64,000 nucleotides of DNA from Branchiostoma floridae. Its lineage: Eukaryota > Chordata > Leptocardii > Amphioxiformes > Branchiostomatidae. Positions 1 to 12,500 of the stretch are shown one piece after another. Position 1 is the first letter of the stretch. Every line of letters starts with the position of its first letter. The notes under the pieces are model-generated. The model saw only the letters and a list, made by a program, of their open reading frames with translations. It made no database searches and was not told where the DNA came from. The stretch is from positions 30,133,768 through 30,197,767 of the forward strand of contig NC_049979.1 in assembly GCF_000003815.2 (NCBI RefSeq), read 5' to 3'. The position numbers and the translations under genes are program-made.

Positions 1-1467
1 TTTGTGAACTTTGACAAGTTTCAACGTACCAAGGACATGTCGGTGAGTGAATATATATCCCGATTTGACAATCTATATCATCAGCTAAACAAGACGGGCG
101 ACGTGACCCTCCCCGCAAGTGTATTGGGATTATTGCTTATCCGCCGGGCGAATCTCACCCCTGATGAATCGAAACTGGTTCTCACCGGTCTGGATTATAC
201 AAAGGAGGACACGACGCTTTTTGTCCAAGCCAAAGCCTCTTTGCGCAAGTTTTCGGATAGTCTTGTAGCGCCCTGTACGTTAGCCTCCAGTTCGGATATG
301 GGTGCTTTTTCGATGCCTCGTGTCAAACAAGAGATCGTAAACGTGGCAGACCGGGAGGTGTACCAGACCGCCCGTGGGGGGTTCACAAAATGGAACCGGA
401 AGCCTAATCAAAACAAGTCAGCCGGGAGGGGTCGGAGTGCACAAGATGGCGGCGGCCAGGACTACCGTGAATATAGGTCAGGGGGTCAAAGGTCGACTTC
501 ACGGGAATCTGGCCATCGTAACCCCAGGTCAAGAAATGGAGATTATCTTCGATGTTATGAGTGTGGTTCGTTCAAACATTTGCGCGACTCCTGCCCACAT
601 GCGACGACAGAGGAGGTCTATACAACAGAGACTGAAGCTCAGTTGGATGAAGGTACCAAGTTTACAGTGATGTATACCCATGGTGCTTCCGAGTGCATGA
701 TGTCGGAAGGGTCCGTAGAGGATGCGTTATGTGCTGTCCTCGACTCGGCATGTTCCTCCACTGTATGCGGTCGTGCCTGGTTGTATAAGTACTTATCGGT
801 TTTGGATAAGACGGCACGGGTGAATGTCACACGAGACACCAGTTCCCATGTATTCAAGTTTGGAGGGGACGAGATATTACCTTCCTTGGGAAGATACCGA
901 ATCCCTGCGAACATAGCTGACAGACAGGTGCTGATATCAACCGATGTTGTAAACCGGGACATTCCGTTACTGCTGTCTTTAGATGCCATGAAGACGGCCG
1001 GTGTGGTACTGCACACGCAGGAGGACAGGGCCACAATATTTGGCAAGAACGTCGACCTCAAGTTGACGGCAACTGGCCACTACTGTGTTCCCTTAGTGGA
1101 TAAGCCACACGGGGTCAATAAGGTGTTCACAGTGACCCAGGGAACTGATAAGAGCAAGTGCCATGCAGAGGATAGTGCTCCGTCAGCAGCAGCACTGCCA
1201 CATAAAGAGCTAGCTGCCCTCCAAGTCAAGCACGCAGCACAGATTGCAAGTCTTAAGACTGATCTCCAGACTGCCCAAGTTAACATTGCTGATCTCAAGG
1301 AGAAAAATGCCACACTGACCAAAGCCAATCAAGAACTCAAATCTCTAGGTGAGCAGACAGAGGATGACGTTTCACAGTTGCAATTGTTGACTGATCAGCT
1401 GAGATATGAGAACAGCTCCATGAGAGAAGTGATGGGTTTACGGAAAAGCCTGGGCCCAGCAGGCTAG
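1..1467 (+). CDS. LTR-retrotransposon-like gag/protease ORF ending in a coiled coil (5' end outside window)
   Basis: The frame is open from the window edge and stops at TAG 1465-1467. Position 4 is GTG, not ATG, so the true start lies upstream. Residues are counted from position 4. Residues 14-82 look like a copia-type gag helix region. Residues 130-183 are basic and Gly/Arg/Ser-rich. A CX2CX4HX4C zinc knuckle is at 184-197. An aspartic-protease-like segment runs from LDSACSSTVCG (246-256) to IPLLLSLDAMK (320-330). In related elements such a segment normally leads into integrase and reverse transcriptase. Here residues 399-475 are instead a heptad-rich coiled coil (LKTDLQTAQVNIADLKEKN), then a stop, and no integrase or RT follows in the next 1.7 kb. 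It may be a truncated element or a host gene built from one. The family is recognised from motifs only; the clade (copia versus other) is uncertain. Confidence 0.7.
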   Translation, partial: FVNFDKFQRTKDMSVSEYISRFDNLYHQLNKTGDVTLPASVLGLLLIRRANLTPDESKLVLTGLDYTKEDTTLFVQAKASLRKFSDSLVAPCTLASSSDMGAFSMPRVKQEIVNVADREVYQTARGGFTKWNRKPNQNKSAGRGRSAQDGGGQDYREYRSGGQRSTSRESGHRNPRSRNGDYLRCYECGSFKHLRDSCPHATTEEVYTTETEAQLDEGTKFTVMYTHGASECMMSEGSVEDALCAVLDSACSSTVCGRAWLYKYLSVLDKTARVNVTRDTSSHVFKFGGDEILPSLGRYRIPANIADRQVLISTDVVNRDIPLLLSLDAMKTAGVVLHTQEDRATIFGKNVDLKLTATGHYCVPLVDKPHGVNKVFTVTQGTDKSKCHAEDSAPSAAALPHKELAALQVKHAAQIASLKTDLQTAQVNIADLKEKNATLTKANQELKSLGEQTEDDVSQLQLLTDQLRYENSSMREVMGLRKSLGPAG

Positions 1468-3220
1468 CCTGCAGGCTAGCCAGGCCACCCTTTTTGGGCC
1501 CCAAGGCTATTGATGGGGTTTGACCCATAGTAGATTTTTTAAAACCTAAAACTGGGTAACCGACAATTCCAGTGCATGCAGGGTGCATTGGACAGAAGGC
1601 AACAGTTTCGTCATATCTATGGGGGATTGGGGTTCAATGGTTTACAGCAATGAACAATCAACATCAACTACTGCCAACAATCAACATCAACTACTCCAAG
1701 GGTTATTGGTACATTTACTTTTCCTTAAGCTATACTGGCAGTCATTCCTACAATACTTATAGTGGCTATCAATAATTGTCCTGCATGAGAGAAACGAATA
1801 GCACAAACAACACTAACGTTACACACTGATGTAGCACTGATCTTAATGATCATATTTTAAGACACTCCCCCAAAATGTAGGATATGCAATATATGGATGT
1901 CGGGGAGCCCCTACGACCACTGAGGTTACGGGCCGTGAGTGAGTGAGTGAGTGTGCAATATATCGCAATGCAGGAGAATGACGGATTCGCGGAAGTGCAG
2001 ATAAAACTCAATTATTTGAACACATATGGCCACAAGGAGTAACTAGCTACTGTAATTGCAAAGATACTTCACAAGTTTATGTAACACTCTGGATACACAT
2101 AAAGACAGAAGTTAAAACTTCCAGCAGATGGTTGAAATTCCATTAACAAATTTACTAAAACCATTCTGGTTATCATGCTATCATATATATATTACACAGC
2201 AATACTTGTCAGGTAGAGTTAAAAAGAATCTAAGCCAGCTTTGCTGTCAGGACAATTCTCATAACTGTATACTGAGTGGACATGTTGAGAGACATGACCA
2301 TCTTGATATGCTAACTTGTCATGTATGGTAACTGTATTGACGAGTTTAACTTTCAAGGCTATATGTATCATACTTGACTTACTTAACTTATGTCGGGTTT
2401 TGGTTATGTATATACGTATCATCATGATAAGAATTTACCATAAATTTGGCTATAAACTCACACCCTGCATAACTGACAACTGTAAGTATAGGCAGTGGAC
2501 CTACCGCCCAAAACTACCAATACAGGGACTTGAATAAAAGAGGACTAAATACACATTTGTTATGATTTGTGCCTTGACACTGTTTCTACTGGTGCAATAG
2601 TTATCTCTTTATCCCATATCCTCACACTGTTGTTGATACAATTTCTTCAGTGTATCATTGTTGTAGGGTGGTTGCATAGAGTGGGGCACAAAGTCCCACT
2701 GTCAAAACCATTTTACTCAATACAAATCACCAATTTCACTGTAAATTTCTTTCTCCATGCAGAACACAAATGCCATGTCTTGATGACAGACAACTGCTGA
2801 AAACACTGCCAAAACATCTTGAAGGGACAAGAAAAGTTGCTGTATTAATAAAGTGACTTGTAAAGAACCTCCATACTTTGCATAACACACATTTACTATA
2901 TGTAGCTATAGTCAGTGACAAACAAAAAATGTTGATTATCATGGTTAACAACTAGATTATGTATGCTGGCATGTCCTGTTCTTCCAATCCTCACAAGCGG
3001 AACATAATCAAAATGAGTCAATTTAGGGCTTTTTAGATGCAGTATAGTATATTTAGTAAGTAACTAAGTATTGTCAACAAAATGGTAGGGTTAATGTTTT
3101 GGCACATGGTGTAATGTACCGAAAGTCAAACAAGTTAATTGCCGATTGTCCTTATGGTTATGATGTATTTTGATGTGAAAATGTAATTTTTGTCAAGAGT
3201 TAGCAACTTGAAATGTCAAA
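1468..3220. other. non-coding stretch, no gene recognised
   Basis: AT-rich, with only short ORFs lacking coding character. The sole recognisable item is a probable retroposon tail at 1890-1953. Nothing looks like the missing integrase/RT of the upstream ORF. Confidence 0.5.
1890..1953 (+). repeat. retroposon-like tail with (GTGA)n
   Basis: A GC-richer block (ggggagcccctacgacc) is followed by a short GTGA/GAGT tetranucleotide run. SINE or LINE 3' ends often finish in such short microsatellites. No RNA polymerase III boxes were seen, so this is weak. Confidence 0.3.
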
Positions 3221-3224
3221 GTTT

Positions 3225-4170
3225 CTAAAAATACTTCCCTTTGTAGCATATCCAATAAATTTGTAAAGATATAAATGTTAGAGGCATTGATTTGCATTTG
3301 CGCCCTTTTCTACTGTCATGTTGATTTGGATCCAGAATTTTGTTAATGTCTTGGAAAATCCATTTTGAAATGAACGATTCAAACGTTTTCTTAAAAACAG
3401 AAGTAAGTGATATTGGTCGTAGACGCTCTACTGACGCTGGGACTTTCTTTGGAATTGGGGCAATAATGCATTCTTTCCATTGTTTGGGAACACGTCCCTC
3501 TTCCAATGAGCAGTTGAAAATATGGGCAAGAATTTCACTAAACTCGACAGCAAATGTTTTGACGATTTTCGGGGAAATTTTACCAGGGCCGCAACTTTTC
3601 CTTGCATTAAGGCGCTTCAAGATTTCATGAACCTCATATGAATGTATATGCGGAGGTCTGGAAGGAGAAGGCAGGTAAGATGGCAATGACTCAAGGTCAA
3701 GGCATGGAAGTTCGTTAACAATGTCAGAAAAGTAATGATTGATTACATTAGCAATATCATTGTCATTCAGAGGAGTGCTGCTGGACACAGACGCTGATAA
3801 GCTCCGCCGAGAATTCAGTGTGTCACGTAGACACGCGTGCCACCTGGCCTGAATTCTCCTTCTTTAAAACTTGGATCTTACAAACATAATATCTTTTCCT
3901 TGCCTTAATACACAGTCGATTTACACTGTTTCTTAGCTTTCTATACAGTGTCATATTGCCAGAGTGAAAAGCTATCTGTCTTTTCTTAATAAGTGATTTG
4001 ATATGGGGAGGAATCCATTCCTTATCAGTATTGTGTTTAATGACTGACTTCATTGGGAAATGATGGTCTATCTACTTTGGAGAGTTTGATAAAAAATATC
4101 GGCTTTGGTTTGGATGTCGTGGGCATCAAAAACTTGAATCAACCGTCCGAACGAGTGGACCTCAGAGTCC
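3225..4170 (-). pseudogene. non-LTR retrotransposon fragment (linker and N-terminal reverse transcriptase)
   Basis: Read on the minus strand from about 4165 to 3225, three frames join into one protein. The first part (HSFGRLIQVFDAHDIQ...) matches the linker after the endonuclease of CR1/Jockey-type elements and ends in a stop near 4070. The next part (4053-3823) has EWIPPHIKSLIKKRQIAF and LRNSVNRLCIKARKRYY. A frameshift near 3850 leads to 3788-3225, with LNARKSCGPGKISPKIVK, KQWKECIIAPIPKK and RPISLTSVFKK, which are RT motifs 0-2. The expected Phe after DPNQ is His. Endonuclease, RT catalytic core (YADD) and 3' end are missing. The upstream (5') side is cut at 4171 by a TTAA-flanked MITE end. 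Dead element. Confidence 0.75.
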
Positions 4171-4240
4171 TTAACCCTCAAACACCCGAGTGTTGTCCAT
4201 TTGGACCCCAGGCATACATTTTGAAGTGCAATTTGAACAT
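4171..4240 (+). repeat. left terminus of a TTAA/CCCTCAAAC MITE
   Basis: TTAA followed by CCCTCAAACACCCGAG and a GTCCATTTGGACCCC hairpin. The same terminus occurs at 28444, 38141 and 40571. No partner right end was found nearby, so this is a fragment that interrupts the retrotransposon on its left. Confidence 0.5.
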
Positions 4241-4379
4241 TTTTGATCTGAAGAAAAATCCTTCCGTGATGTTGTCAGTCAATATGTCTTATACCTTCTC
4301 CTACGTTTTCGCAAATATAGGTACAATAATGTGGAAATTATATAGAAAGTTTGTGTTCAGTCCCTCTGGGGTCCAAATA

Positions 4380-5690
4380 CGTTACCGAATTTTATTCGTA
4401 TTTTTACCTTTGCCAGAATGGCTAATTACCTTTGCCAGAATGGCTAAGGTTATGTTTTGGGCTTGTGAGTCAGTGTGTGTGTCTGTCTGTCTGTTAACAG
4501 CATAACTCAAGAAGTCTTGGATGGATCCCGATAATATTTGGTAGGTGGGTAGGGGTCGGGAAAATGAAGGTCAAGTTCGATAATGGGCCCCCTAGCGGCT
4601 TGCTAAGGTACTGCAGCAGAACCTCAAATTTTGATATCTCGTGTTCTGGACATGCTGTGATCATGATTTTGAGTGGTAGATAGCCCTCGAAGCAGAGGGT
4701 AAGTGCTGTGAGTTTGGGCCCCCTAGCGGCTTTTTTGGAACTGCAGGCGCCGGTTTCCTTTCAAACTTTGGATGAGAATAACTCTACAACGTGTTGACGG
4801 ATCGTCATGATTTTTGGTATGTAGATAGAATGAGTGATGACTTACATAATGGTATACTAATTATGCAAATCAGCAGCTAATTTGCATAATTAATGAGGAA
4901 AAATTATAAATCCAATACATTCCATGATAGGACTTTCAAACTTGTCACATATGTAGCTGGGAAGGAGAGAAATGTCGACAGATATCAATTATGCAAATGA
5001 TGACCTCATTTGCATAATTAATGAGAAAATATGAACATGTTGACGGATCATCATGTTTTTTTGTATGTAGGTAGCGTAAGTGAAGACCTACATAATGAGA
5101 TAACAATTATGCAAATCAACAGCTAATTTGCATAATTAATGAGGATATAATTTTTAAATTCACTACATTCCATGATAGGGCTTTAAAACTTGTCACATAT
5201 GTAGCTGAGAAAGAGAGAAATGTCAATACATATTTATCATGCAAATGATGATCTCATTTGCATAATTAATGAGAAAATATTAACGTGTTGACGGATCGTC
5301 ATGATTTTCGGCATGTAGATAGCCTAAATGAAGACTTACATAATGTGATACTTATTATGCAAGTTAACAGCTAATTTGCATAATTGATTAGGGAAAGTTC
5401 ATAAATCCACTGCATTCCATTATAGTACTTTCATCAAAGTTGTCACATATGTAACTGAGAAAGAGGGAAGAGAGTAAGAGGTGTATTTAAAGACTTTGAA
5501 AGAGAATAAGTCAAGAATGGATCAAAGGATCATCATGATTTTGGTATGCTGATAGCTTAAGTAATGCTTGATACAATTTGATATCAATTAATTGTAAATT
5601 GGGATCTAATTTGCATAATAAATGCCGAAATTTTATAAACCAACTCCAAGCATATAATCATAAAGAAAATGAAATGAGTAACGCATTTGT
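4380..5690. repeat. dispersed repeat with a four-fold ~245-bp tandem block rich in ATGCAAAT octamers
   Basis: The unit begins with a GTTGACGGATCRTCATG core at about 4789, 5036 and 5284, with a diverged fourth start at about 5522 (spacing about 247, 248 and 238). Each unit carries ATGCAAAT and its reverse ATTTGCAT flanking short arms, for example 4863-4870 with 4880-4887 and 4991-4998 with 5008-5015. A 20-bp duplication (CCTTTGCCAGAATGGCTAA) sits near 4410-4445. A related repeat recurs around 51590-52340. Confidence 0.6.
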
Positions 5691-6511
5691 CTACAGACAT
5701 CATTCTACATAACAAACCTGGTTTATTTGGCAAAGGTATGTTTTTTTATAAATCCGTAAGTGATCCTAACTTTGGATTCCATTTTTTGGAAACTCAGAAC
5801 CCAAAAAAAATCCGAAAACAAGAATTTTCAACATGTACAAAGCCGTATTCTGTTTGTCATTTGGTGGATCCGACAAGGAAACCGTAACAAATCCAAACAG
5901 TGGAAACCGTTCTTCGGTACCTCCGATCCGAAAAGAAGGATTTTCGCCCGATGCCGAGCTGTAGGATTTATATTTGTATCTGCCAGAGATATCACCACAT
6001 TCAACATACGGACTTTACAGAATTTATGACACATTCTGACCAAGAATATTACATTTGCAACAAATACTTACAGATACAACTAACAGACTTTGATACAGTG
6101 GTTTATGAATTTTTCATAAATAATTTACCGTTACCCATACATAATTGTTTAACCCTATCCAGGCTGGGCTTTTTTTTTGCATTCCCTGGACTGGGGGGGG
6201 GGGGTCTCATTCCACCCTCGTATTTTCAAAACGGCTTACCGACTTAAATTTGCAGGCGGTGATATGCTCGTAGAGTTTTACAATTCCTGAAATTTTATAT
6301 CATTATGACGTAAATATGACGTAATTATGACGTCATTAATTGGTTTTTTGGCTAAAACGGGTCATTCCCATGATACCTAAATATTTCAAACAAAAAAAAT
6401 TCTTATCAATAATAAATGTTATAAGAGTTCTGTTGTCGATGACATAAAACGACATCATCTGACGTTTAGCTATCCGCCATCTTGGATTATCAACCTTAAA
6501 TGTCTTAAGAT

Positions 6512-7583
6512 AATATAAATTTTATTTGCAAGTTCGTGCCCGAGGGCTAATTGCAAGTGCATGTACATGGTATACACATAGTGACAATGGACAGTCATAA
6601 ATAATATTCTAATCTAATACAAGTGTTGGCTATTTCTAAACAGGTTGGGTTTGACTTCTTTTTTGGAAGCAGAGGGAGACGAAAAGCCCCACATTTTCTA
6701 GAATTTGTGGGTTCTGCGATTTCAAGAGAAAAGTAGCTTTCTGTTCGTCTGTCAATGTGGGGAAGTTGGGATAATACTTTGTGACTTCTCTAAACAGAGT
6801 GATTCTTTCGGTTTCGTTGAATGAACATTTGGAAATGAAGTGTGTCTCGTCTCCCACTGCTTTAGATGTACAATATTTACAAATTCTTTCACACACTAGT
6901 AATCTCTTATATCTCCCTCTTTCCACTTCAAGAGGATGAACGCTAATTCTGACTTTGCTTATTGCGGAGCGCAGCTCGAAATCAACTAGTTCTAAGTACT
7001 TCTCTCTAGCGTATACAGATTTACAGGTTTTGTAGAATCTAAGCTTACCGGTATCTATACTTATATTATGTAGAGACGTCTCGATATACATATTGGTAAT
7101 TCTGTTCCTTATCATATTACATACATATACAGGGTCACATAGTGAGTTGTCAGAGTACCAGAGATAAGAATATCCACTGTAATCAAGTATATCTTTAACA
7201 CGCTGTAAAAGTGATCTTCTCCGGTCGTTTACAACGGAGTTATGCCGTTCCAAGAGTGCCTTTACTTGTAATGGATGCGTAGTAAAATCCATTTGTGTTA
7301 AACACAACCAATATTTTACAAGTCGAACGGAAATATCTATGTCTAGTGGAAATCTGCCTAATTCGGACCTACATACTAAATTACTACTATTTCTAGAGAC
7401 TCCAAGAATGTTCTTGCAGAATTGGTTGTGTGTCATTTCTATCGGAGATGTATCATTTAATTTCTCGGTACCCCAAATTTCACAACCATATAACAGAATG
7501 GGTTTAACACAGGAATCGAATATTCTTAGAAGGCTATCGGGTGAGACTGATGAACGAGTTAGACATTTGAAGCTGTGCATAAC
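6512..7583 (-). pseudogene. 5'-truncated CR1-like LINE, C-terminal RT region with zinc-binding motif
   Basis: The frame is open on the minus strand from 7664 to TAG at 6636. The first ~27 residues of that frame are antisense MITE sequence, so the LINE part starts near 7583. It shows the RT thumb signature (SLLRIFDSCVKPILLYGCEI) and a late CX2C...DETHFISKC motif (residues about 262-281), then FLLKSQNP near the end. This C-terminus is typical of CR1-like elements of marine invertebrates. The endonuclease and the catalytic palm are absent. The 3' end (minus) is close to 6512. Confidence 0.75.
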
Positions 7584-7787
7584 ACTAAAACCCCAATGGA
7601 ATGGATTAAAAATGTTCACATGAATGTTTTCTGTAAGAAAATACCAAGTAGTAATGAAATCCAAGTGAAAATAAGCTTGTTAACTTTTCATCATGATATT
7701 GTCGGCCATCTTGGATTTTGACCAACGACGTCATTTCATTAGCATAATTTCTGAATATTTGATTATAAATGTTTTAGTAAGATGTCT

Positions 7788-8489
7788 TAGAGTCCATTCC
7801 AAGTCACCAGGAGGGTATTTAGGTGATATTTGTAATTAGTCTGAATTATTTTGAATAAAAGAACATCTGAGCCACAATAATTAAATTCTTTTCAAAAAAT
7901 TGACTATGAAAATACTCATCTATTTGAATTCCTTTGAATATCTTAGAAACATTTTGAAAGTAACTGTACAAAAATATCTTTATTTAGAATAATTTTTGAA
8001 ACCTCTGTGTTATTCTTTCACATTTACAAATATTTACAAATATTTGTAAACTTTGCCGAATGGTAAAATTAGTTTATTGCCCCGATAAAAGTAAGCCCTA
8101 TTGTTGCATCTGTATATTCTTAGATTTCACTGCTGGGCACTGGTGGATCATTTGTGGTGGACCATTGTTGCATGACACCCAACCACACTTTGCAAGGGTG
8201 TGTGAATTGTTATCTTCCCAGCCCACTGAACCATTTACAAAAAAATGGTAGAAAATGGTAAATAATGGTAAAATGCTGTTATCATTATTTAGAAACCATT
8301 AGAAGTATCCAATTCCACACGATGAATATTTTCAAAGTTTTACAGTACCAGGGAAATATTTATAAAGTTGAAACAGTGTTAAAAATATATCTGAAGTATC
8401 AAATGTCCTAGACATATGATTACAAAACTTTAAAATCAATTCTAAACAATGGCCACAAACATCCGCATGGTGTCTTGGAATGGACTCTA
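7788..8489. mobile_element. TA-flanked MITE with GAGTCCATTCCAAG terminal inverted repeats
   Basis: TA (7788-7789) then GAGTCCATTCCAAGTCACCA; the right end is CATGGTGTCTTGGAATGGACTC then TA (8488-8489), read without a break of more than 20 bases in common with the left arm. A second copy of nearly the same length is at 31083-31792 and a decayed one at 56851. TA duplication and short inverted repeats suggest Tc1/mariner-type mobilisation. It has no transposase ORF. Confidence 0.75.
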
Positions 8490-8691
8490 GTGATTTTTGT
8501 AAAATTTGCATTTCGGAAACCCTTTGCTATGGCAATTAGAAACTTACGCTATTTTTTCTTAAATTGATGTGCCAACAATATTTTAGGAAAGGTCACCAAG
8601 TTTGTTCGTTCCAGCACAAGCCGTTTGGGAGCTATACAACGTCAAAGTTGCCGTAGACACTTTTAGCCCCACCCAGGCTGCATAGGGTTAA

Positions 8692-9550
8692 TACTAGTGC
8701 ATACAAATAAAGGGAAACAATGACAGAGGTCAGAAAAATCCATATCACATCGAATAATTTTCAAGAAAAATAAATCCGGGAATAATAAAATTGAATATAT
8801 TACTTAGTTTTAACTTAAATATAATTCATAGTTGCAACGCTAACTGAATAGACGCTTTTCCTTGTAAATCAAAATATTAAAATACTGTGGGAACTTTACG
8901 GGACACTGAATACCTTGATTGTTTTCGAAGTCCATTCTTCTAAAGGATCATTAATTACGAGTTTTTTTTTTCAGAAAACAATTCCATTGGTTTTATAACA
9001 GGCACATTTTTCATTGAATGTTAAGAAATTTGGCACAAAGTTAAAGGTAACTATCATCTTGGGAATGAAAAACCTTCTACAATTTTGACGAATTCTGTGG
9101 AGACAGGGATCCGCTAAATCCCAGCAGTCTGATTTGCTAAGATTTCTTGTTGAACTTATAAAAGATCATAGTAGATGTGCAGTGTACTGTTGTCAGCTAT
9201 ATTTAATGTGATTAAAACGAATTTACCCAGATACTCCGCTGTATCCGTAAAGATTTTAAGAAACCTATCCGAAACACACACGGCGCTGGAATCTGTGGGA
9301 TTTCTGGCACATCGTCGTAGTCGAGGAAGGATCATGGCATTGTCCGGATTCGCTGGGCAACTTTCCTTTTTTGCCATGATGCACTATGTTGGTTTTGTCG
9401 GAATAATGAGGATTTAAGGATATTTTGTCCAGTGATAGTAGCAGGTAGTGAGTCTGCATTCTTCGGTGATGACATCACAACAGAAGCTTGGAGATATCTT
9501 TAAGCATTGCATTGATACGTCCATAACAGGCAAGCTTGCTTCAAATAAAG
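8692..9550. other. region upstream of arylsulfatase gene A
   Basis: No repeat end or gene was recognised. This stretch should hold the promoter and 5' UTR of the gene starting at 9551. No convincing TATA box or initiator could be assigned. Confidence 0.3.
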
Positions 9551-9711
9551 ATGCAAGGACAAAGCAGCCCGGTTGTTCTTTTTCTGCGTCTATGTCTGTC
9601 CCACCGTAAAGTTGTGTTTGTTTGTACTTTAGCGGCTGCTTTATTCGTGACGATTCAATGGGCCATGATTCCTCTCGATGTAAAGCATTACGAAGGGGCG
9701 AGGTCAGAAAG
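9551..9711 (+). CDS. ARSB: gene A exon 1
   Basis: Residues 1-53 plus two bases; hydrophobic stretch [20 protein letters not shown] follows HRK, so a signal anchor or uncleaved signal peptide. Donor is GAAAG|GTACGG. Confidence 0.75.
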
Positions 9712-9804
9712 GTACGGCAAATCTAAACTGTTTTTTTTTTGAACTCAGCATAGATTAAAATCCCTTTGGGGCCTGTTTTACTGCTTTCAACGTTTTTAAT
9801 ATAT

Positions 9805-9863
<59 letters not shown>

Positions 9864-12402
9864 TGTGTGTGTGTGTGTGTCTGTCTGTCTGTGAGAGAGA
9901 GAGGGAGAGGCAGAAAGAGAGATACAGAGTTAAGTAAATATTTTTTTGTTATTGCAATGCAATGGTGGCAATAATGTTTTCTTCACCCATTTCTTTCCAT
10001 ATGGAAATTTCTTCTGGTATTTGATTTCAGATTTGGAGCTGTTCCTGGACATAGGACTGAGAAGCCGAATATTGTATTCATTTTGGCAGACGACTATGGG
10101 TGGAATGACATAGGTTATCACAACTCATTTATACGTACACCGAACCTTGACAGGTAATAACAACAACAAAAAACGTTATTACTTTATCCCTATAGCATTT
10201 AAAGAGTCCCTTTAAGGTAGCTGAGCGGGGTTTCAAAACGAAAATTGTAATTTTGAAACGAATATCAAAGCCACAATAGGTTTACATCGTCAGCAATATT
10301 TACTATTAAAAATGAATCTATTCAAATTACTTAATATTATTTCAAATATTAGGAAAGAAACCGAACAAAATGTCTCCGTGTAACTTATTTTGTAAAAAAA
10401 ATCTCGGTTTTCGCACCTCAAGAAATATTTACGAATGTTTGTAACATTTCAACCCTCAAACCACCGTATTGGGTCAAACTGACCCCAGACTTATATTAAT
10501 ATGTGCCTTTAGGACATTTCCGGTTGATAACACATTTCCTCCCATGAGTTTGTTTCTATTTTGTCTTATAACTTCTCATACGTTTTTTTTATATCAAGAT
10601 TAGCTCATTGTTGATTGAGTTATCCTTGAAAGTTTATGTATGGTCCAGTGGGGGTCAAAACTGACCCCAGCATTTTTTTTTAGAAACAAACTTCAGAGAC
10701 CCGTGCCTAAATTACTTATCTTATGATCACGAATATTTTAAATAATTACATATGAAACAAAATTATGATAAGAAATTTTGTGTCATCATCATGTAATATG
10801 ATGATGCAATTGCGTTTTCTAGCTTAAACTGACCGCCATATTGGATTTTAGCTGATGACGTCATCAAATTAGCATAACTTTTTAATATTCAATCATGAAA
10901 TTCACGTTGAAATTTATAAAATGTCATGAATAAGTGTGGTTTGCCAAAAAATCCTTTTAAATTTGAAAGTTTAAGTAAGCCAGAATTAGCCAAAACATCT
11001 GTGATGACTTAAATTGTTTGCTATCAACATTTTCTGAAGGGACCAAATTTGGTGGCCTTAGCAGAAGCCATTCAGGAACTATACAACATTAAATTTGATG
11101 AGGGAATAAAAACATAGATTATGATAGGTAGTAGAACATCATTACAATTATTCATTGGTAGTCTTAAATTCATTTTTATAGGACTAATACGAATAATGGT
11201 CACTTACAAAGATAGACAATCTGCATTTTATGGCCTCTGACAATCATGGCTTGCGTATAAAAGAACGAAGGCATGTATCGCTTAACTTCACCGGGAATTT
11301 TTTTTTCTTTTTGTGATAAAGACTGGCGTCCGAGGGAGTAAAGTTAGAGAACTATTACGTGCAGCCCATATGTAGCCCGTCAAGGGAACAACTAATGACG
11401 GGCAGATATCAGGTTTGTAGATATGAGCTTATAGCAATTATTTACTCTTTAATAAATCTTTATCTGTACATTCTGCATGTTATTATCTTAATTCATTTTA
11501 AAGTTCCCAGTTACTGGTTAACTTTGATCAGTTCATTTAAATTAATGAATTTAACTAGTTTTATTACACTGCACAAGATGCCTTGAGTGCTGATGAATCT
11601 GACGAATTCATCATCATGAATCGTGTATCATGATGAATACGGAACGTTTTCTGTTACACATGTTATATCTTTAAGTGTCCTACTATGACATGTAGTGGGT
11701 TTCAAAAAGTCTTCTATAACGATTGAAATCAGCGGGTAAATTATACAATTAGTGTTAAGTAAATACCCTCCAAAGCTATCTGCATAACAGAAATCATGAT
11801 GATTCGGCAAACTGTCTTTTTGCATTGGCAAAAAATTATCTAATCTGACTAAAATTTTTTTGCTGGCCCGCTTTTGAACATCCACTATGTACAGAATATG
11901 TCTGATTTTCAAGGGTAAAAGAAAATGTATCGTTTGTTGAAGATACAGGAAAATGTGATCAATTGTGCAAAGTCGCCCTATATATAAGTTAGCAGGCAAC
12001 GATAGACTTACCCAGTTTTCTAGGACAAATGCCTGTATTTATCCCACTTTATACGAATAGAGTTCCTCAGGTATTTTAATATAGTAAAAGTACTTAAAAG
12101 TAATTTGACTATATTTTTCAAACGACTAACATTTCATGCATTCCTGTGGGCTAGCATTCACGTACAAGTCGTCATTTCTTTCAATGTTGTCTTTATAGAT
12201 CCACTATGGGCTACAACACAGCGTTATCATGTGCGACCGTCCACACGGTCTACCTCTTGACGAAGTGACTTTACCGCAGCGACTGAAAGAAAACGGATAC
12301 TCCACTTATATGGTTGGCAAATGGCATTTGGGATTCTTTAGAAAAGAATACATGCCATTGCAAAGAGGATTCGAAAGATTTTTTGGTGAGGACTTACTGT
12401 TT

Positions 12403-12500
<98 letters not shown>

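Larger units (their letters stand above)
6149..8691. mobile_element. TTAA-flanked MITE interrupted by a LINE fragment and a TA-flanked MITE
   Basis: The left end is TTAA (6149) then CCCTATCCAGGCTGGGC. The right end is CCCAGGCTGCATAGGG then TTAA (8688-8691). Compared with the uninterrupted copy at 45151-46028, extra DNA is present at about 6512-7583 (a LINE) and 7788-8489 (a TA-flanked element). Its own sequence resumes at about 7584 with the same AAATACCAAGTAGT segment found in other copies. Confidence 0.7.

Noticed and set aside
639-1061. 140-codon minus-strand ORF
   Set aside because: Shadow of the gag/protease frame.
4053-4505. 150-codon plus-strand ORF
   Set aside because: Its first part is antisense to the retrotransposon linker and the rest runs through a MITE end and dispersed repeat.
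6636-7664. 342-codon frame as one protein
   Set aside because: Its first ~27 codons are antisense MITE sequence; only the rest is LINE-derived.
8060-8251. Small ORF also present at 31303-31554 (conserved MVKLVYCP...)
   Set aside because: Both lie inside copies of the same TA-flanked MITE; similarity follows from the repeat and there is no sign of selection or known domain.
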